Positions 25,042 to 34,424 of a DNA stretch of 64,000 bases are shown in pieces. Position 1 is the stretch's first letter. The number at the start of each line of letters is the position of its first letter. The position numbers and the translations under genes were made by a program. The DNA is from Streptomyces wuyuanensis (lineage in GTDB: Bacteria > Actinomycetota > Actinomycetes > Streptomycetales > Streptomycetaceae): NCBI RefSeq assembly GCF_900103455.1, contig NZ_FNHI01000021.1:96863-160862 (forward strand), given 5' to 3'. The notes under the pieces were generated by a model that was given only the letters and a program-made list of their open reading frames with translations, searched no databases and was not told the origin of the DNA.

Positions 25042-26271
25042 TCAGGGCCCCGCGCCCGGGACCACCGGCCGACGCGGTGCCGGCGGGAGCGGCGGTGGGG
25101 GCGGGAAGGCACCGCGGGGGCCGCCGCCGGGTGCCGGGTCGCCCGCCGGGGCGGTCGACTGCCAGGCGGCGAAGAGGGGGAGCCGACCCGAGGCGTCGAG
25201 AACGACGACGCCGAAGGGGCGGTCGTAGGCGAGCCGGTGGGTGCGAACGGGGCGGGGCGCGCCGCCCGCACGCGCGAGGACCGCCGTCGCGGCCGCCGCC
25301 TCCACACCGAGTTCCGCGATCTTCAGGACGGCTTCCTGGACGACCATCGAGATCGCGAGCGGCTCGGGCGACAGCGCGGAGAAGTCGGCGAGCGGAGTGG
25401 TCGCCTGCCGTACCCCCAGCGCGGGCAGTTGGGGTGTGACGTCCGTCGTCGTGCGCAGGGCGAGGCGGGGCACGGCGAGGCTGACGGCCTCCGCTTCGAC
25501 GGGTGCGCACGCCTCCCGCGGGGCCCATGCCGCGGGCAGGACCTCCGCGGGGCCGGCGTCCGGCGAGCCGAGGACAAGGCGGACGACCGCGCCCGCCGCG
25601 CCCTCGCAGCGCAGTTGGGACACCTGGGCCGGGCCCGTGGTCCATGCCTCGCCGGGAGGCAGCCGCCGGTGCATCGTCGGCACCTGGTGGACCGTCCCCG
25701 AGGCGTCCGTGAACGGCGCGGGCCTGGTCGTGTGACCCGGGAAGGGCGTCCGCCAACGGGCCTTCAGCGCGAGGACGTTGACCAGGGCCAGCAGCGCCTC
25801 GGGCGGGACGGGGACCGGCAGCTTCTCGATCTGCCCGCCGGTCGCCCGCTTCACCCAGGCGTCGATGTCGTCACGGTCGTCGCCGAGATGGCCGAATCCG
25901 ATGGCGGGCAGTGCCTCGCGGTAGGCCCGGTGGACGGGGATCCTGCTCCACACGCGGGTCGCCACGCCCAGAGCGTCCGTACCGGCGAGTTCCCCGGCCG
26001 CGGCGGTGACGGCCGTGGCCGCGTCGGCCCCGGCCACGCCGAGCAGTGCCCGGAGTTCCTCCGCGGTGCCGCCGCGCGCGCCCGCCGCCACGGCACCGAG
26101 CGCGAGCCACAGCCCGGCGGGCGAGCAGACGAAGTCGCCCTGCCCGTCGAACTCCCGGAACCACCGCTCCCCCAGCGCCTGGACGGCTCTCGCGTGTCCG
26201 GGGTACGGGCCCGGCCGGACCGCCGGCCCGGATGTCGCCCCCGTGCGTTCCGTCCGCGCCGCGTCGTCCAC
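25042..26271 (-). CDS. serpin-family protease inhibitor-like protein (409 aa)
   Basis: The serpin fold is recognised from the N-terminal CSPAGLWLALGAVAAGARGG, LVNVLALKARW, the hinge region KIAELGVEAAAATAV, and the C-terminal YDRPFGVVVLDASGRLPLFAA. The hinge retains the small residues needed for loop insertion, so it may be inhibitory. There is no signal peptide, so it seems cytosolic. It has an added Pro-rich C-terminal tail of about 35 residues. Serpins are uncommon in bacteria; the target protease is unknown. Confidence 0.9.
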   Translation of the reverse strand: MDDAARTERTGATSGPAVRPGPYPGHARAVQALGERWFREFDGQGDFVCSPAGLWLALGAVAAGARGGTAEELRALLGVAGADAATAVTAAAGELAGTDALGVATRVWSRIPVHRAYREALPAIGFGHLGDDRDDIDAWVKRATGGQIEKLPVPVPPEALLALVNVLALKARWRTPFPGHTTRPAPFTDASGTVHQVPTMHRRLPPGEAWTTGPAQVSQLRCEGAAGAVVRLVLGSPDAGPAEVLPAAWAPREACAPVEAEAVSLAVPRLALRTTTDVTPQLPALGVRQATTPLADFSALSPEPLAISMVVQEAVLKIAELGVEAAAATAVLARAGGAPRPVRTHRLAYDRPFGVVVLDASGRLPLFAAWQSTAPAGDPAPGGGPRGAFPPPPPLPPAPRRPVVPGAGP

Positions 26272-26379
26272 CGCAACCGCCCCCCGTCATCCGCGTCTCC
26301 CGTGTCCGGGTGCAGTGTGCCAGGGGGCGGCCGGGGCCGTGTCGGGTCGGGCCCGTGCGGGCACGACGGCCGGGGTGCG

Positions 26380-27741
26380 TCAGATGAGGCCCTGGGCGAG
26401 CATCGCGTCCGCGACGCGTTCGAAGCCGGCGATGTTCGCCCCCGTCACGTAGTCGCCGGGCCTGCCGTAACGGGCCGCCGTCTCGTACGCCGTGTCGTGG
26501 ACGGCCCGCATGACCTGGGCCAGCTCCTCCTCCACGCGGGGCGCGGACCAGCTGTCCCGGGCCGCGTTCTGCCGCATCTCCAGCGCGCTGGTGGCCACGC
26601 CGCCCGCGTTCGCGGCCTTCCCGGGGCCGAAGGCGACACCGGCCTCGCGGAGGATGCGCACCGCCGCGGGGGTGGTGGGCATGTTCGCGCCCTCGGAGAC
26701 GGCCTTGACCCCGTTGCTCACGAGGGCCGCCGCGTCGTCGGCGGTGAGTTCGTTCTGGGTCGCCGAGGGGAGGGCCACATCGGTCGGCACCTCCCAGACG
26801 CTGCCGCCCGGCACGAACCGGGCGGACGCGCCGCGACGGCTCGCGTAGTCGCTCACCCGGCCTCGCTCGGCCTCCTTGATCTGCTTGAGGAGCGGCAGAT
26901 CGATGCCCTTGTCGTCGACGACGTACCCGGTCGAGTCGGAGACGGTGCGCACATGCGCCCCCAGCTCCTGCGCCTTCTCGACCGTGTAGAGGGCCACGTT
27001 GCCGGAACCGGAGACGCTGACCTGCTGGCCGGCGAGCTGCTCCCCGCGGACCTTGAGCATCTCCGCGGTGAAGAGCACGTTCCCGTAACCGGTGGCCTCC
27101 GGGCGTACGTGCGAGCCTCCCCAGCCGGTGCCCTTGCCGGTCAGTACGCCCGCCTCCCAGCGGTTGGTGATGCGCCGGTACTGGCCGAAGAGGAAGCCGA
27201 TCTCCCGGCCGCCGACGCCGATGTCACCGGCGGGCACGTCGGTGTGCTCACCGAGGTGCCGGTGCAGTTCGGTCATGAACGACTGGCAGAAGCGCATCAC
27301 TTCGGTGTCGGTCCGCCCGCGCGGGTCGAAGTCGCTGCCGCCCTTGCCGGCGCCGATCCCCAGGCCGGTCAGGGCGTTCTTGAAGATCTGCTCGAAGGCG
27401 AGGAACTTCACGATCCCCAGGTTGACGGACGGGTGGAAGCGCAGGCCGCCCTTGTAGGGCCCGAGGGCGCTGTTGAACTCCACCCGGAAGCCGCGGTTCA
27501 CGTGGATCTCGCCGCGGTCGTCCTGCCACGGCACCCGGAAGATGAGCTGCCGTTCCGGCTCCGCGATGCGTTCGATCATCTTGGCCTCACGGAGTTCGGG
27601 CCGGCTGTCGAGCACGGGTCCCAGTGTCTCCAGCACTTCGTGGACGGCCTGGTGGAACTCCGGTTCGCCGGGGTTGCGGCGCCGGATGTCCGCTTCGAGG
27701 TCGTCCAGGGAGGCGGTGGCGCTGGAGGAGATGGAGGGCAT
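26380..27741 (-). CDS. gdhA: NADP-type glutamate dehydrogenase (453 aa)
   Basis: Hexameric GDH I. It converts 2-oxoglutarate plus ammonium to glutamate with NADPH. The catalytic segment is FNSALGPYKGGLRFHPSVN, with the active Lys in GAGKGGSDFDPRG, and the nucleotide-binding motif is SGSGNVA. Length is usual for the family. It has a long 350-bp leader on its own promoter side and no operon partner. Confidence 0.97.
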   Translation of the reverse strand: MPSISSSATASLDDLEADIRRRNPGEPEFHQAVHEVLETLGPVLDSRPELREAKMIERIAEPERQLIFRVPWQDDRGEIHVNRGFRVEFNSALGPYKGGLRFHPSVNLGIVKFLAFEQIFKNALTGLGIGAGKGGSDFDPRGRTDTEVMRFCQSFMTELHRHLGEHTDVPAGDIGVGGREIGFLFGQYRRITNRWEAGVLTGKGTGWGGSHVRPEATGYGNVLFTAEMLKVRGEQLAGQQVSVSGSGNVALYTVEKAQELGAHVRTVSDSTGYVVDDKGIDLPLLKQIKEAERGRVSDYASRRGASARFVPGGSVWEVPTDVALPSATQNELTADDAAALVSNGVKAVSEGANMPTTPAAVRILREAGVAFGPGKAANAGGVATSALEMRQNAARDSWSAPRVEEELAQVMRAVHDTAYETAARYGRPGDYVTGANIAGFERVADAMLAQGLI

Positions 27742-28091
27742 CGATCGGGTTCCTTCTCGTCGGCGGGACTGGTGCTGTGGGGGTGCCGTGAGGGTGTGCC
27801 GTGGGGACCGGGTGCGGGTCCTGCGCGCTCCCGTGCCGTCCGGCGCAGACGGTCAACGGCGCGGAGGGGACCGGGGACACGTAACGGCCGGTCCCGGGCG
27901 GGGTTCGGCGTGTCCTCTCGCGGTCGGTGGACGTCTGTCGTGCACGGGTACACATACGGACGCCGGGCCCAATATCGTCGATCATGGTTCCGCCCGGCTT
28001 CCCGCCGCTCCGCCCCACACGCCTCCCCCGCCACACCTCCCCGTCGCGGCTTCCGCTCCGCTTCCTCCCGCGGGCCCACGGGTGCGTCCCG
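27742..28091 (-). other. leader/promoter region of gdhA
   Basis: 350 bases without a supported gene between gdhA and the aldo-keto reductase stop. The plus strand of 28010-28080 is pyrimidine-rich. No riboswitch or clear operator recognised. Confidence 0.4.
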
Positions 28092-29141
28092 TCAGGCGGC
28101 GCTCCTGGAGCCGGCCGCCCGCCGCCGGAGCCCGGGGGTCGCGAGCGCCGGCGGGGTCCAGACGCCGTCCGGCGGGTAGACGTCGGTACCGGGCGGCACG
28201 ATGTCGTCGATCAGGTCGAGGGCGGCGTCGTCCAGCACCACCGCGGCGCCCTCCAGCGTGCTCCGCAGCTGCTTCATCGTGCGCGGGCCGATGATCACCG
28301 AGGTGACGGCCGGGTGCGCGAGTGGGAAGGCGACGGCCAACTGCGGCAGCGTGCACCCTACTTCCCCGGCCACGCCGACGAGCCGCTCGACGGCGTCGAG
28401 CTTCGCCGCGGTCCGCGGCGCCGACGGGTCGAAGCGGTCCGGGTGCAGGGTCGGACGGCCTCTGCTCAGATCGAGGGTCCTGCCCTTGCGGTAGCGGCCG
28501 GTCAGGAAGCCCGAGGCCAGCGGGCTCCAGGTCAGCACCCCCATCCCCAGACGCTCTGCCACCGGCAGCACATGCCTCTCGACGCCTCGGGCCAGCAGCG
28601 AGTACGGCGGCTGCTCGGTGCGGAACCGCCGCAGTCCCCGCTGGCGCGCCACGTGGTGCGCCTCGACGATCTCGTCCGCGGGGAACGTCGAGCAGCCGAA
28701 CGCCCTGATCTTGCCCTGGCCGACGAGATCGGTCAGGGCGGCGAGCGTCTCCTCGACGTCGGTCGTGTGGTCGGGCCGGTGCACCTGGTAGAGGTCGATC
28801 CGGTCCGTTCCCAGCCGGCGGAGGCTGTCCTCCACCGCCCGTACGATCCAGTGCCTCGAATTGCCGCCCCGGTTGGGGCCCTTGCCCATCGGGAAGTGGA
28901 ACTTGGTCGCGAGTACGACGTCGTCACGGCGGCCCCGCAGCGCCTTGCCGACGATGGTCTCCGACTCCCCGGCCGAGTACATGTCGGCGGTGTCGACGAA
29001 GTTGATCCCCGCGTCGAGCGCGGCGTGGACGATCCGGACGCATTCGTCGTGGTCCGTGTTGCCGATGGAACCGAACATCATGGTGCCGAGGCAGTAGGGA
29101 CTGACCTGGACGCCGGTGCCGCCCAGAACCCGGTGGTGCAT
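28092..29141 (-). CDS. aldo/keto reductase (349 aa)
   Basis: (alpha/beta)8-barrel NADPH-dependent oxidoreductase. It has the catalytic tetrad segments DTADMYSAGESE (Asp and Tyr), VLATKFHF (Lys) and YQVHRPD (His), with C-terminal NADP-binding VIIGPRTMKQL. Similar to YghZ/tas-type reductases of general detoxification. Substrate unknown. Its promoter lies in the gap before the divergent acetyltransferase gene. Confidence 0.93.
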   Translation of the reverse strand: MHHRVLGGTGVQVSPYCLGTMMFGSIGNTDHDECVRIVHAALDAGINFVDTADMYSAGESETIVGKALRGRRDDVVLATKFHFPMGKGPNRGGNSRHWIVRAVEDSLRRLGTDRIDLYQVHRPDHTTDVEETLAALTDLVGQGKIRAFGCSTFPADEIVEAHHVARQRGLRRFRTEQPPYSLLARGVERHVLPVAERLGMGVLTWSPLASGFLTGRYRKGRTLDLSRGRPTLHPDRFDPSAPRTAAKLDAVERLVGVAGEVGCTLPQLAVAFPLAHPAVTSVIIGPRTMKQLRSTLEGAAVVLDDAALDLIDDIVPPGTDVYPPDGVWTPPALATPGLRRRAAGSRSAA

Positions 29142-29294
29142 TCGACTCTCCTAGCGTTCGGCCCTGTTGAGAACGGCGCGAACCCTACGCGTTGGAGCGC
29201 GCTCCATGGCAAGCACGGCCGTCGCCGTCCCGCGCCCCGGCCGGGGCCGCAAACCGTTCGCGGAGCGGCCGGCCGATCGGGTACAGAAGTCGGC

Positions 29295-29801
29295 ATGACG
29301 CGATGGACCGTGCTCCCCGAGCGCTTCGACACCCCCGACGCCACCGCCCTGCGGCGCGACTACTACGCCGACGTGGCCGGCAGCCACTGGGGGCGGCCGG
29401 CCACGGACGCGGAGATCGACGAGGGTCTCGCCGACGACGGGGTGGCCCGGCTCGCCTCCCCCACCGGCGAGTTCGTCGTCGGACGCCGCGGCGGACGGGC
29501 GGCGGCCTGCGGCGGGGTGCTGCTGCTCGACACCGAACGGGCCGAGCTGACGAGGGTGTTCGTGCGCCCGGCGTTCCGCGGCACGGGTGGTGGCGAGGCG
29601 CTGCTCTCGGCCCTGGAGGACGCGGCCCGGCGGCTCGGGGCGCGCCGGATGGTGCTCAACACCCGGCTGGACCTGGTCGGTGCCCGCACCCTCTACGCGC
29701 GGCAGGGCTACCGGGAGATCCCCGCGTACTGCGAGGGCCCGTACATGGACGTCTGGTACGGCAAGGAGCTGGTGCCCCGCGAAGGGAGCACGGCGGCCTG
29801 A
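29295..29801 (+). CDS. GNAT-family N-acetyltransferase (168 aa)
   Basis: The GNAT core spans about residues 50-150. Acetyl-CoA-binding motif A is VRPAFRGTGGGEALL (R/QxxGxG/A), and motif B region is LYARQGYREIP. The ATG at 29295 is chosen because the similarity starts there; the frame is open much further upstream through non-coding sequence. Target unknown. Confidence 0.88.
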   Translation: MTRWTVLPERFDTPDATALRRDYYADVAGSHWGRPATDAEIDEGLADDGVARLASPTGEFVVGRRGGRAAACGGVLLLDTERAELTRVFVRPAFRGTGGGEALLSALEDAARRLGARRMVLNTRLDLVGARTLYARQGYREIPAYCEGPYMDVWYGKELVPREGSTAA

Positions 29802-29915
29802 GCCGTGCCCGCCCGGCGGACCGGCGGCGGGGCCGCTCCCGGTGGCGCCCGTCGGCGCGCGGTCCGCAACCGACCGCGAGCCCGGGGCGCGCACCTTCCG
29901 GCGCCGGTGGCGCGC

Positions 29916-31994
29916 TCAGTGCGTGGGGAAGTTCCAGGCCTGGTGGTCCCGGTGCGGTTCGCCGCCGGAGGGGCGCTCGCCGTCGGAGCCGCACAGCTCG
30001 GAGGTGAGTTCCTTCACCAGCTGGATGAGGTCGGTGGGCCGGTCCGGTCCCCACCAGTCGCCCAGCAGCTCCGCCAGGGACTCCTCGCGCGCGGCGGACA
30101 GCTTCGCCGTGGCGTCCACTCCCTTGTCGGTGAGCATCAGCGACAGTCCCTCGCGCCTTGCCAGCCCGCGTACCTCCACCTCCCGCGAGGCATCGGTCAC
30201 GGCTCTGACCGGTACGTTGGTGGCCTCGGCCAGGCGGGACGGCTCCACCAGCCCATGACGTTTGATGCGCAGCAGGAGCCAGCTCGCCGCCGGGCTGATG
30301 TCGAGCCCGGACCGCGTGGTGATCTTGGCGTAGACAGCCTTGCGGCCCTCCCGCGAACCCAGCACGGACAGCGCCCGGGCGCACTCGTCGTACGACGAGC
30401 GCTGTACCGGGTTCGGGGCGATGGTCTCGCTGACCTCCGGCGCGGTGACCGAGCCGCGCAGCTTGTCCTCCCGCAGGAAGAAGGCGAGGACGAAGCCGAC
30501 GACGACGACCGGCGCCGCGTACAGGAAGACGTCCGTGATGGAGGTCGAGAACGCCTGGATGACCGCCGGGCGCAGTCCGGGGGGCAGCAGGGTGATGGTG
30601 TGCGAGTCGGCGGCGAGCCGTTCGGGGCTGGTCCCGGGCGGCAGCGGGCGGCCGGCGAGCGCCTCGGCGAGCAGTTCACGCAGCCGGCTCGTGAAGAGGG
30701 TGCCGAAGAGCGCGACGCCGAACGAGGCGCCGATGGAGCGGAAGAAGGTGGCGCCGGACGTGGCGACGCCGAGGTCCTCGTACCCGACCGCGTTCTGCAC
30801 CGCCAGCACCAGCACCTGCATGACCATGCCGAGGCCGGAGCCGAAGACGAAGAAGTAGGCGCTCATCTCCCAGGTCGGGGTGCCCGGCTCCAACTGGTGG
30901 AGCAGGAGGAGGCCGACGGCGGTCACGGCGGTGCCGGCGATCGGGAAGACCTTCCAGCGGCCCGTCCGGCTGACGATCTGGCCGGACGCGGTGGAGGTGA
31001 TGAGCAGTCCGACCACCATCGGCAGCATGTGGACGCCGGACATGGTGGGGGTGATCCCCTGGACGATCTGCAGGAACGTCGGCAGGTACGTCAGCGCCCC
31101 GAACATGGCGAACCCGACGATGAAACTGATGGCGGAGACCAGCGTGAACGTGCGGTTCCGGAACAGCTTCAGCGGCAGTACGGGCTCGGCGGCGCGGCGC
31201 TCGGCGCGGATGAACGCGCCGAGCAGCAGCACCCCGAGCACGGTCAGGGAGATGATCTGCGGCGAGTTCCAGGCCCAGGTGGTGCCGCCGAGCGAGGCGA
31301 CGAGGACCAGGCTGGTCGCGACGGCGGCGATGAGGACCGTGCCCAGGTAGTCGATGGTGTGCCGGGTCCGGCTGACCGGGATGCGCAGGACGGCGGCGAT
31401 CACGAAGAGCGCGACCACACCGATGGGCAGATTGATGTAGAACACCCAGCGCCAGCTGAGGTGCTGGGTGAACAGGCCGCCGAGCAGCGGCCCGAGGACG
31501 CTGGTCGCGCCGAAGACGGCTCCGAACAGCCCCTGGTAGCGGCCGCGTTCGCGCGGGGAGACGATGTCGCCGACGATCGCCATCGACAGCACGATGAGGC
31601 CGCCGCCGCCGAGGCCCTGGACGGCCCGGTAGGCGATGAGCTGCGGCATGTTCTGGGCGAGGCCGCACAGCGCGGATCCGATCAGGAAGATGACGATCGC
31701 CGTCTGGAAGAGCTTCTTGCGGCCGTACTGGTCACCGAGCTTGCCCCAGAGCGGAGTCGCCGCGGTGGAGGCGAGGATGTACGCGGTGACCACCCAGGAC
31801 AGGTGTTCCAGGCCACCGAGGTCGCTGACGATGGTCGGCAGCGCGGTGGCCACGATGGTCTGGTCGAGCGCGGCGAGCAACAGGCCCAGCAGCAGCGCTC
31901 CGATCGCCACGAGGACGGTCCGGCGGTTCGTGCCCTCGCCCGGCCGGTGTATCGGTCCGGGGCCGGCGGCCGGCGTGCTCACTTCCTGCGCCAT
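29916..31994 (-). CDS. DHA2-family multidrug exporter fused to a C-terminal MarR-like domain (692 aa)
   Basis: About 14 transmembrane helices (residues 25-520) with motif A GKLGDQYGRKKLFQ and motif C-like GPLLGGLFTQHLSWRW mark an EmrB/QacA-type drug:proton antiporter. After a charged segment near 520 comes a cytoplasmic winged-helix region (about 570-665; TTRSGLDISPAASWLLLRIK and ATNVPVRAVTDASREVE, ending LTDKGVDAT) of MarR type. The fusion implies the exporter carries its own DNA- or ligand-sensing module. It could also be a degraded adaptor. No separate regulator gene is adjacent. Confidence 0.9.
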   Translation of the reverse strand: MAQEVSTPAAGPGPIHRPGEGTNRRTVLVAIGALLLGLLLAALDQTIVATALPTIVSDLGGLEHLSWVVTAYILASTAATPLWGKLGDQYGRKKLFQTAIVIFLIGSALCGLAQNMPQLIAYRAVQGLGGGGLIVLSMAIVGDIVSPRERGRYQGLFGAVFGATSVLGPLLGGLFTQHLSWRWVFYINLPIGVVALFVIAAVLRIPVSRTRHTIDYLGTVLIAAVATSLVLVASLGGTTWAWNSPQIISLTVLGVLLLGAFIRAERRAAEPVLPLKLFRNRTFTLVSAISFIVGFAMFGALTYLPTFLQIVQGITPTMSGVHMLPMVVGLLITSTASGQIVSRTGRWKVFPIAGTAVTAVGLLLLHQLEPGTPTWEMSAYFFVFGSGLGMVMQVLVLAVQNAVGYEDLGVATSGATFFRSIGASFGVALFGTLFTSRLRELLAEALAGRPLPPGTSPERLAADSHTITLLPPGLRPAVIQAFSTSITDVFLYAAPVVVVGFVLAFFLREDKLRGSVTAPEVSETIAPNPVQRSSYDECARALSVLGSREGRKAVYAKITTRSGLDISPAASWLLLRIKRHGLVEPSRLAEATNVPVRAVTDASREVEVRGLARREGLSLMLTDKGVDATAKLSAAREESLAELLGDWWGPDRPTDLIQLVKELTSELCGSDGERPSGGEPHRDHQAWNFPTH

Positions 31995-32142
31995 GGAGTC
32001 GTCCTCCGGTCCGCAGCACGCTCGTCTGCTCCTCCCATCCTGGGTGTTTCATCCGGTTATGGCCTGCCGAGCGGAGGCTCGCCGTCCGGGCACTGGACAG
32101 GGGCTGCATAATCGCTGGCAGCGCAAGGGGAGGGAACCCACG

Positions 32143-33138
32143 ATGACGGGACACGTCTGTCCTGAATGCGGCAGGCAGGACGACACCGACGGCAGATCCG
32201 GCGGGGTCCGGAGCTGCGACTGCGGGAAGGCCGCGACGGCGGACGGATTCGATCCGCTGCGGGTCCGGCCGTACGTGGCGCTTCCGGATCCGGCGGACGG
32301 GCCGTACGCGACCGTGGCCGGGCCGCCGGCCGAACTGACGCAGGTGCTCGCGCCCGGGACCCACGGCACCGACGGGCAGGGCGGCGCGCCCGAGACACCG
32401 CTGGGGGCCGCCGGGCACGGGGGCACGTACGACTACCGGTACGAGCACGGCCACGCCTACGACGTGACCGCGGCGGACCCGGCGGCCGGAGGGCGGAGTC
32501 GCGGCCGCGGCGGGCGGCGCGTGGTCGTGGCAGTCGCCGCCGTGGTGGCGGTGCTCGGCACCGCGGCGTACGCGAGCGGGCTGCTCACGAAGAACGGCGG
32601 CGGGGACGACCGGGCAATGCCCGACAGCGAGACGACGGCCCCGTTCGTGTCGGCCGCGCCCGACGCGTCGGTGTCGGCCTCACCGTCCGCGACGGGGAGT
32701 GCGTCCCCCTCCGCTTCGGCCTCCCCCTCGGCGTCGGCACCGTCCCCGGCCTCGTCGTCGGCAGGTCCGAGCTCCTCGCCCCCGGCCCCGCTCGCCGCGG
32801 GCCCGACGTCCCCGCCGACGACGGCCGCACCGACGGGCGGGGCCTCACCCACCCCCTCGTCCCCCGCCCCGGGGGTCACCCTGCAGCGCGGTGACAACGG
32901 CCCGGAGGTCGTCGAGCTTCAGGAGCGGCTGGAGCAGGTCGGCCTCTACGGCGGACGGTCCCACGGCCGCTACGACAGCCGCGTCGAGGACGCCGTGGCG
33001 GTCTACCAGTACTACCGCGGCATCGAGGACGACCCCGAGGGCGTCTACGGCCCGGCGACCCGCCGCGCCCTGGAGGCCGAGACGCGCTACCCCTACGACG
33101 GCGGCAACGGGGGCTGGGACGGCGACGGCCGCGACTGA
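32143..33138 (+). CDS. zinc-ribbon/membrane protein with peptidoglycan-binding domain (331 aa)
   Basis: N-terminal zinc-ribbon-like cysteines (CPECGRQ and CDCGKA), a membrane helix near residues 125-145 (VVVAVAAVVAVLGTAAYA), a Ser/Pro/Ala-rich extracellular stalk, and a C-terminal PG_binding_1 domain (about 245-315; GDNGPEVVELQERLEQVGLY, YGPATRRALE). Inferred to bridge membrane and cell wall. The ATG follows a GGGGAGGGA site. A similar ribbon-TM-stalk layout occurs at 53.6-54.5 kb. Confidence 0.87.
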   Translation: MTGHVCPECGRQDDTDGRSGGVRSCDCGKAATADGFDPLRVRPYVALPDPADGPYATVAGPPAELTQVLAPGTHGTDGQGGAPETPLGAAGHGGTYDYRYEHGHAYDVTAADPAAGGRSRGRGGRRVVVAVAAVVAVLGTAAYASGLLTKNGGGDDRAMPDSETTAPFVSAAPDASVSASPSATGSASPSASASPSASAPSPASSSAGPSSSPPAPLAAGPTSPPTTAAPTGGASPTPSSPAPGVTLQRGDNGPEVVELQERLEQVGLYGGRSHGRYDSRVEDAVAVYQYYRGIEDDPEGVYGPATRRALEAETRYPYDGGNGGWDGDGRD

Positions 33139-33288
33139 GCGCCGTCTGCTCGCTCGACCGGGTGCGTGTCCGTTGCGCACCTCGGGCAGGGCCTCGGGGC
33201 GCGAAGGGCCGGGCGGACGGGCGGGCACGCCGCCCTCCACCGGAAGGACAACCCCGCGGACGCGCGGCGCCCGGACGCCTGCCGCCGG

Positions 33289-33999
33289 TCAGGCAGAAGG
33301 CGCGGGCGCGAACGTCAGCGCGCCCGAGGCGTCGGCCGTGACGTGGACGCCGGTCAGGTCGAGCGCGTGGGCGTCCGGGGCGAAGGCGGCGGCGCGGCGG
33401 CCGATTCCGAGGACCCGCATTCCCGCGGCGCGCGCAGCCGTGATGCCGGCCTCGGAGTCCTCGAGGACCACGCAGTCCGCCGGTTCGAAGCCGAGTTCGG
33501 CCGCTCCCTTGAGGAAGCCCTCCGGGTCCGGCTTGCTGGCACCGACGCACTCGGCGGTGACCCGCGTCCGCGGCATGCGCAGCCCCGCGGCGTTCATCCG
33601 GGCCGTGGCGAGCGCCTCGTCGGCGGACGTGACGAGCGCGTGCGGCAGGGCGGAGATGGTGTCCATGAACGCGGGGGCACCGGCGACCGGCACGACGCCG
33701 TCCAGGTCCGCCGTCTCCTGCGCGAGCAGCTGCCGGTTCTCGGCGAGGTTCTCCTCCATCGGCCGGTCCGGGAGCAGCGCGGCCATGGTCGCGTATCCCT
33801 GGCGTCCGTGGACGAGCTTCAGCGTCTCGTCCGGGTCGAGGCCGTGACCGACCGCCCAGGAGCGCCAGACGCGCTCCACGGCGGCGTCCGAGTTGACGAG
33901 CGTGCCGTCCATGTCGAGCAGCAGCGCCTTGAAGGCGCCGATGGCCTCGGGGCGAGACCCCGGGGCGATGGTCTCTGCGGGCGTCTCTGAGCGGGACAA
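33289..33999 (-). CDS. HAD-superfamily phosphatase (236 aa)
   Basis: Haloacid-dehalogenase phosphatase of the beta-phosphoglucomutase/GPP type. It has motif I LLLDMDGTLVNSD, motif II LVTSADEAL, the Lys in VGASKPDPEGF and motif IV VLEDSEAGI. The start is taken as a TTG at 33999 with AGGAC upstream; a later start near the DMDGT motif would cut the fold. Likely a sugar-phosphate phosphatase. Confidence 0.87.
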   Translation of the reverse strand: MSRSETPAETIAPGSRPEAIGAFKALLLDMDGTLVNSDAAVERVWRSWAVGHGLDPDETLKLVHGRQGYATMAALLPDRPMEENLAENRQLLAQETADLDGVVPVAGAPAFMDTISALPHALVTSADEALATARMNAAGLRMPRTRVTAECVGASKPDPEGFLKGAAELGFEPADCVVLEDSEAGITAARAAGMRVLGIGRRAAAFAPDAHALDLTGVHVTADASGALTFAPAPSA

Positions 34000-34424
34000 C
34001 GGGGCCGTCCTAGGAATCCGGTGCGGATGGCGGGCTCCGTCGACGGGAGGCCGCGGGCCCGGGTGCAGAGCGGCCTCCACCCGCCGGTCAGGGAGTGCGG
34101 GCGGAGGCCACTTTGTTCCTTCACGATACAAACCAAAGCGCTCCCGCGCCACTCCGGGTCCCGGAACACCCTCCAAAGGGTCGGCACCGATGCCGGGCTG
34201 CGGGCGAAAACCGCAGGTGGGAGGCGTCAAAGGCCGGTCAGTTCCGGCGGGCGGGCACCGGGCTCCCGGATCAGGGGCCGCCGTCGCGATCGGCCGCCGG
34301 CCCCGCCCGTCGACGTGACGGGCCGCGCCCGCCGTCCCGGCCCCGCGCCTGTCGCCAGGCCCGCCCCGCCGCCGACGTGACGGCCGCGCCCCTCGCCGCC
34401 CCGGCCCCGCGCCTGTCGCCAGGT
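34000..34424. repeat. non-coding gap with a direct repeat pair
   Basis: A block of about 50 bp starting CGACGTGACGG and ending CTGTCGCCAGG occurs at 34311-34359 and again at 34373-34423, next to the exporter stop codon. The rest of the 425 bases shows no gene. Confidence 0.7.

Noticed and set aside
25039..28179. Long plus-strand open frame across serpin and gdhA
   Set aside because: Antisense shadow of two clearly recognised genes; composition is typical of a mirror frame.
34311..34423. Direct repeat as IS terminal repeats
   Set aside because: Copies are in direct orientation, adjacent and flank no transposase.
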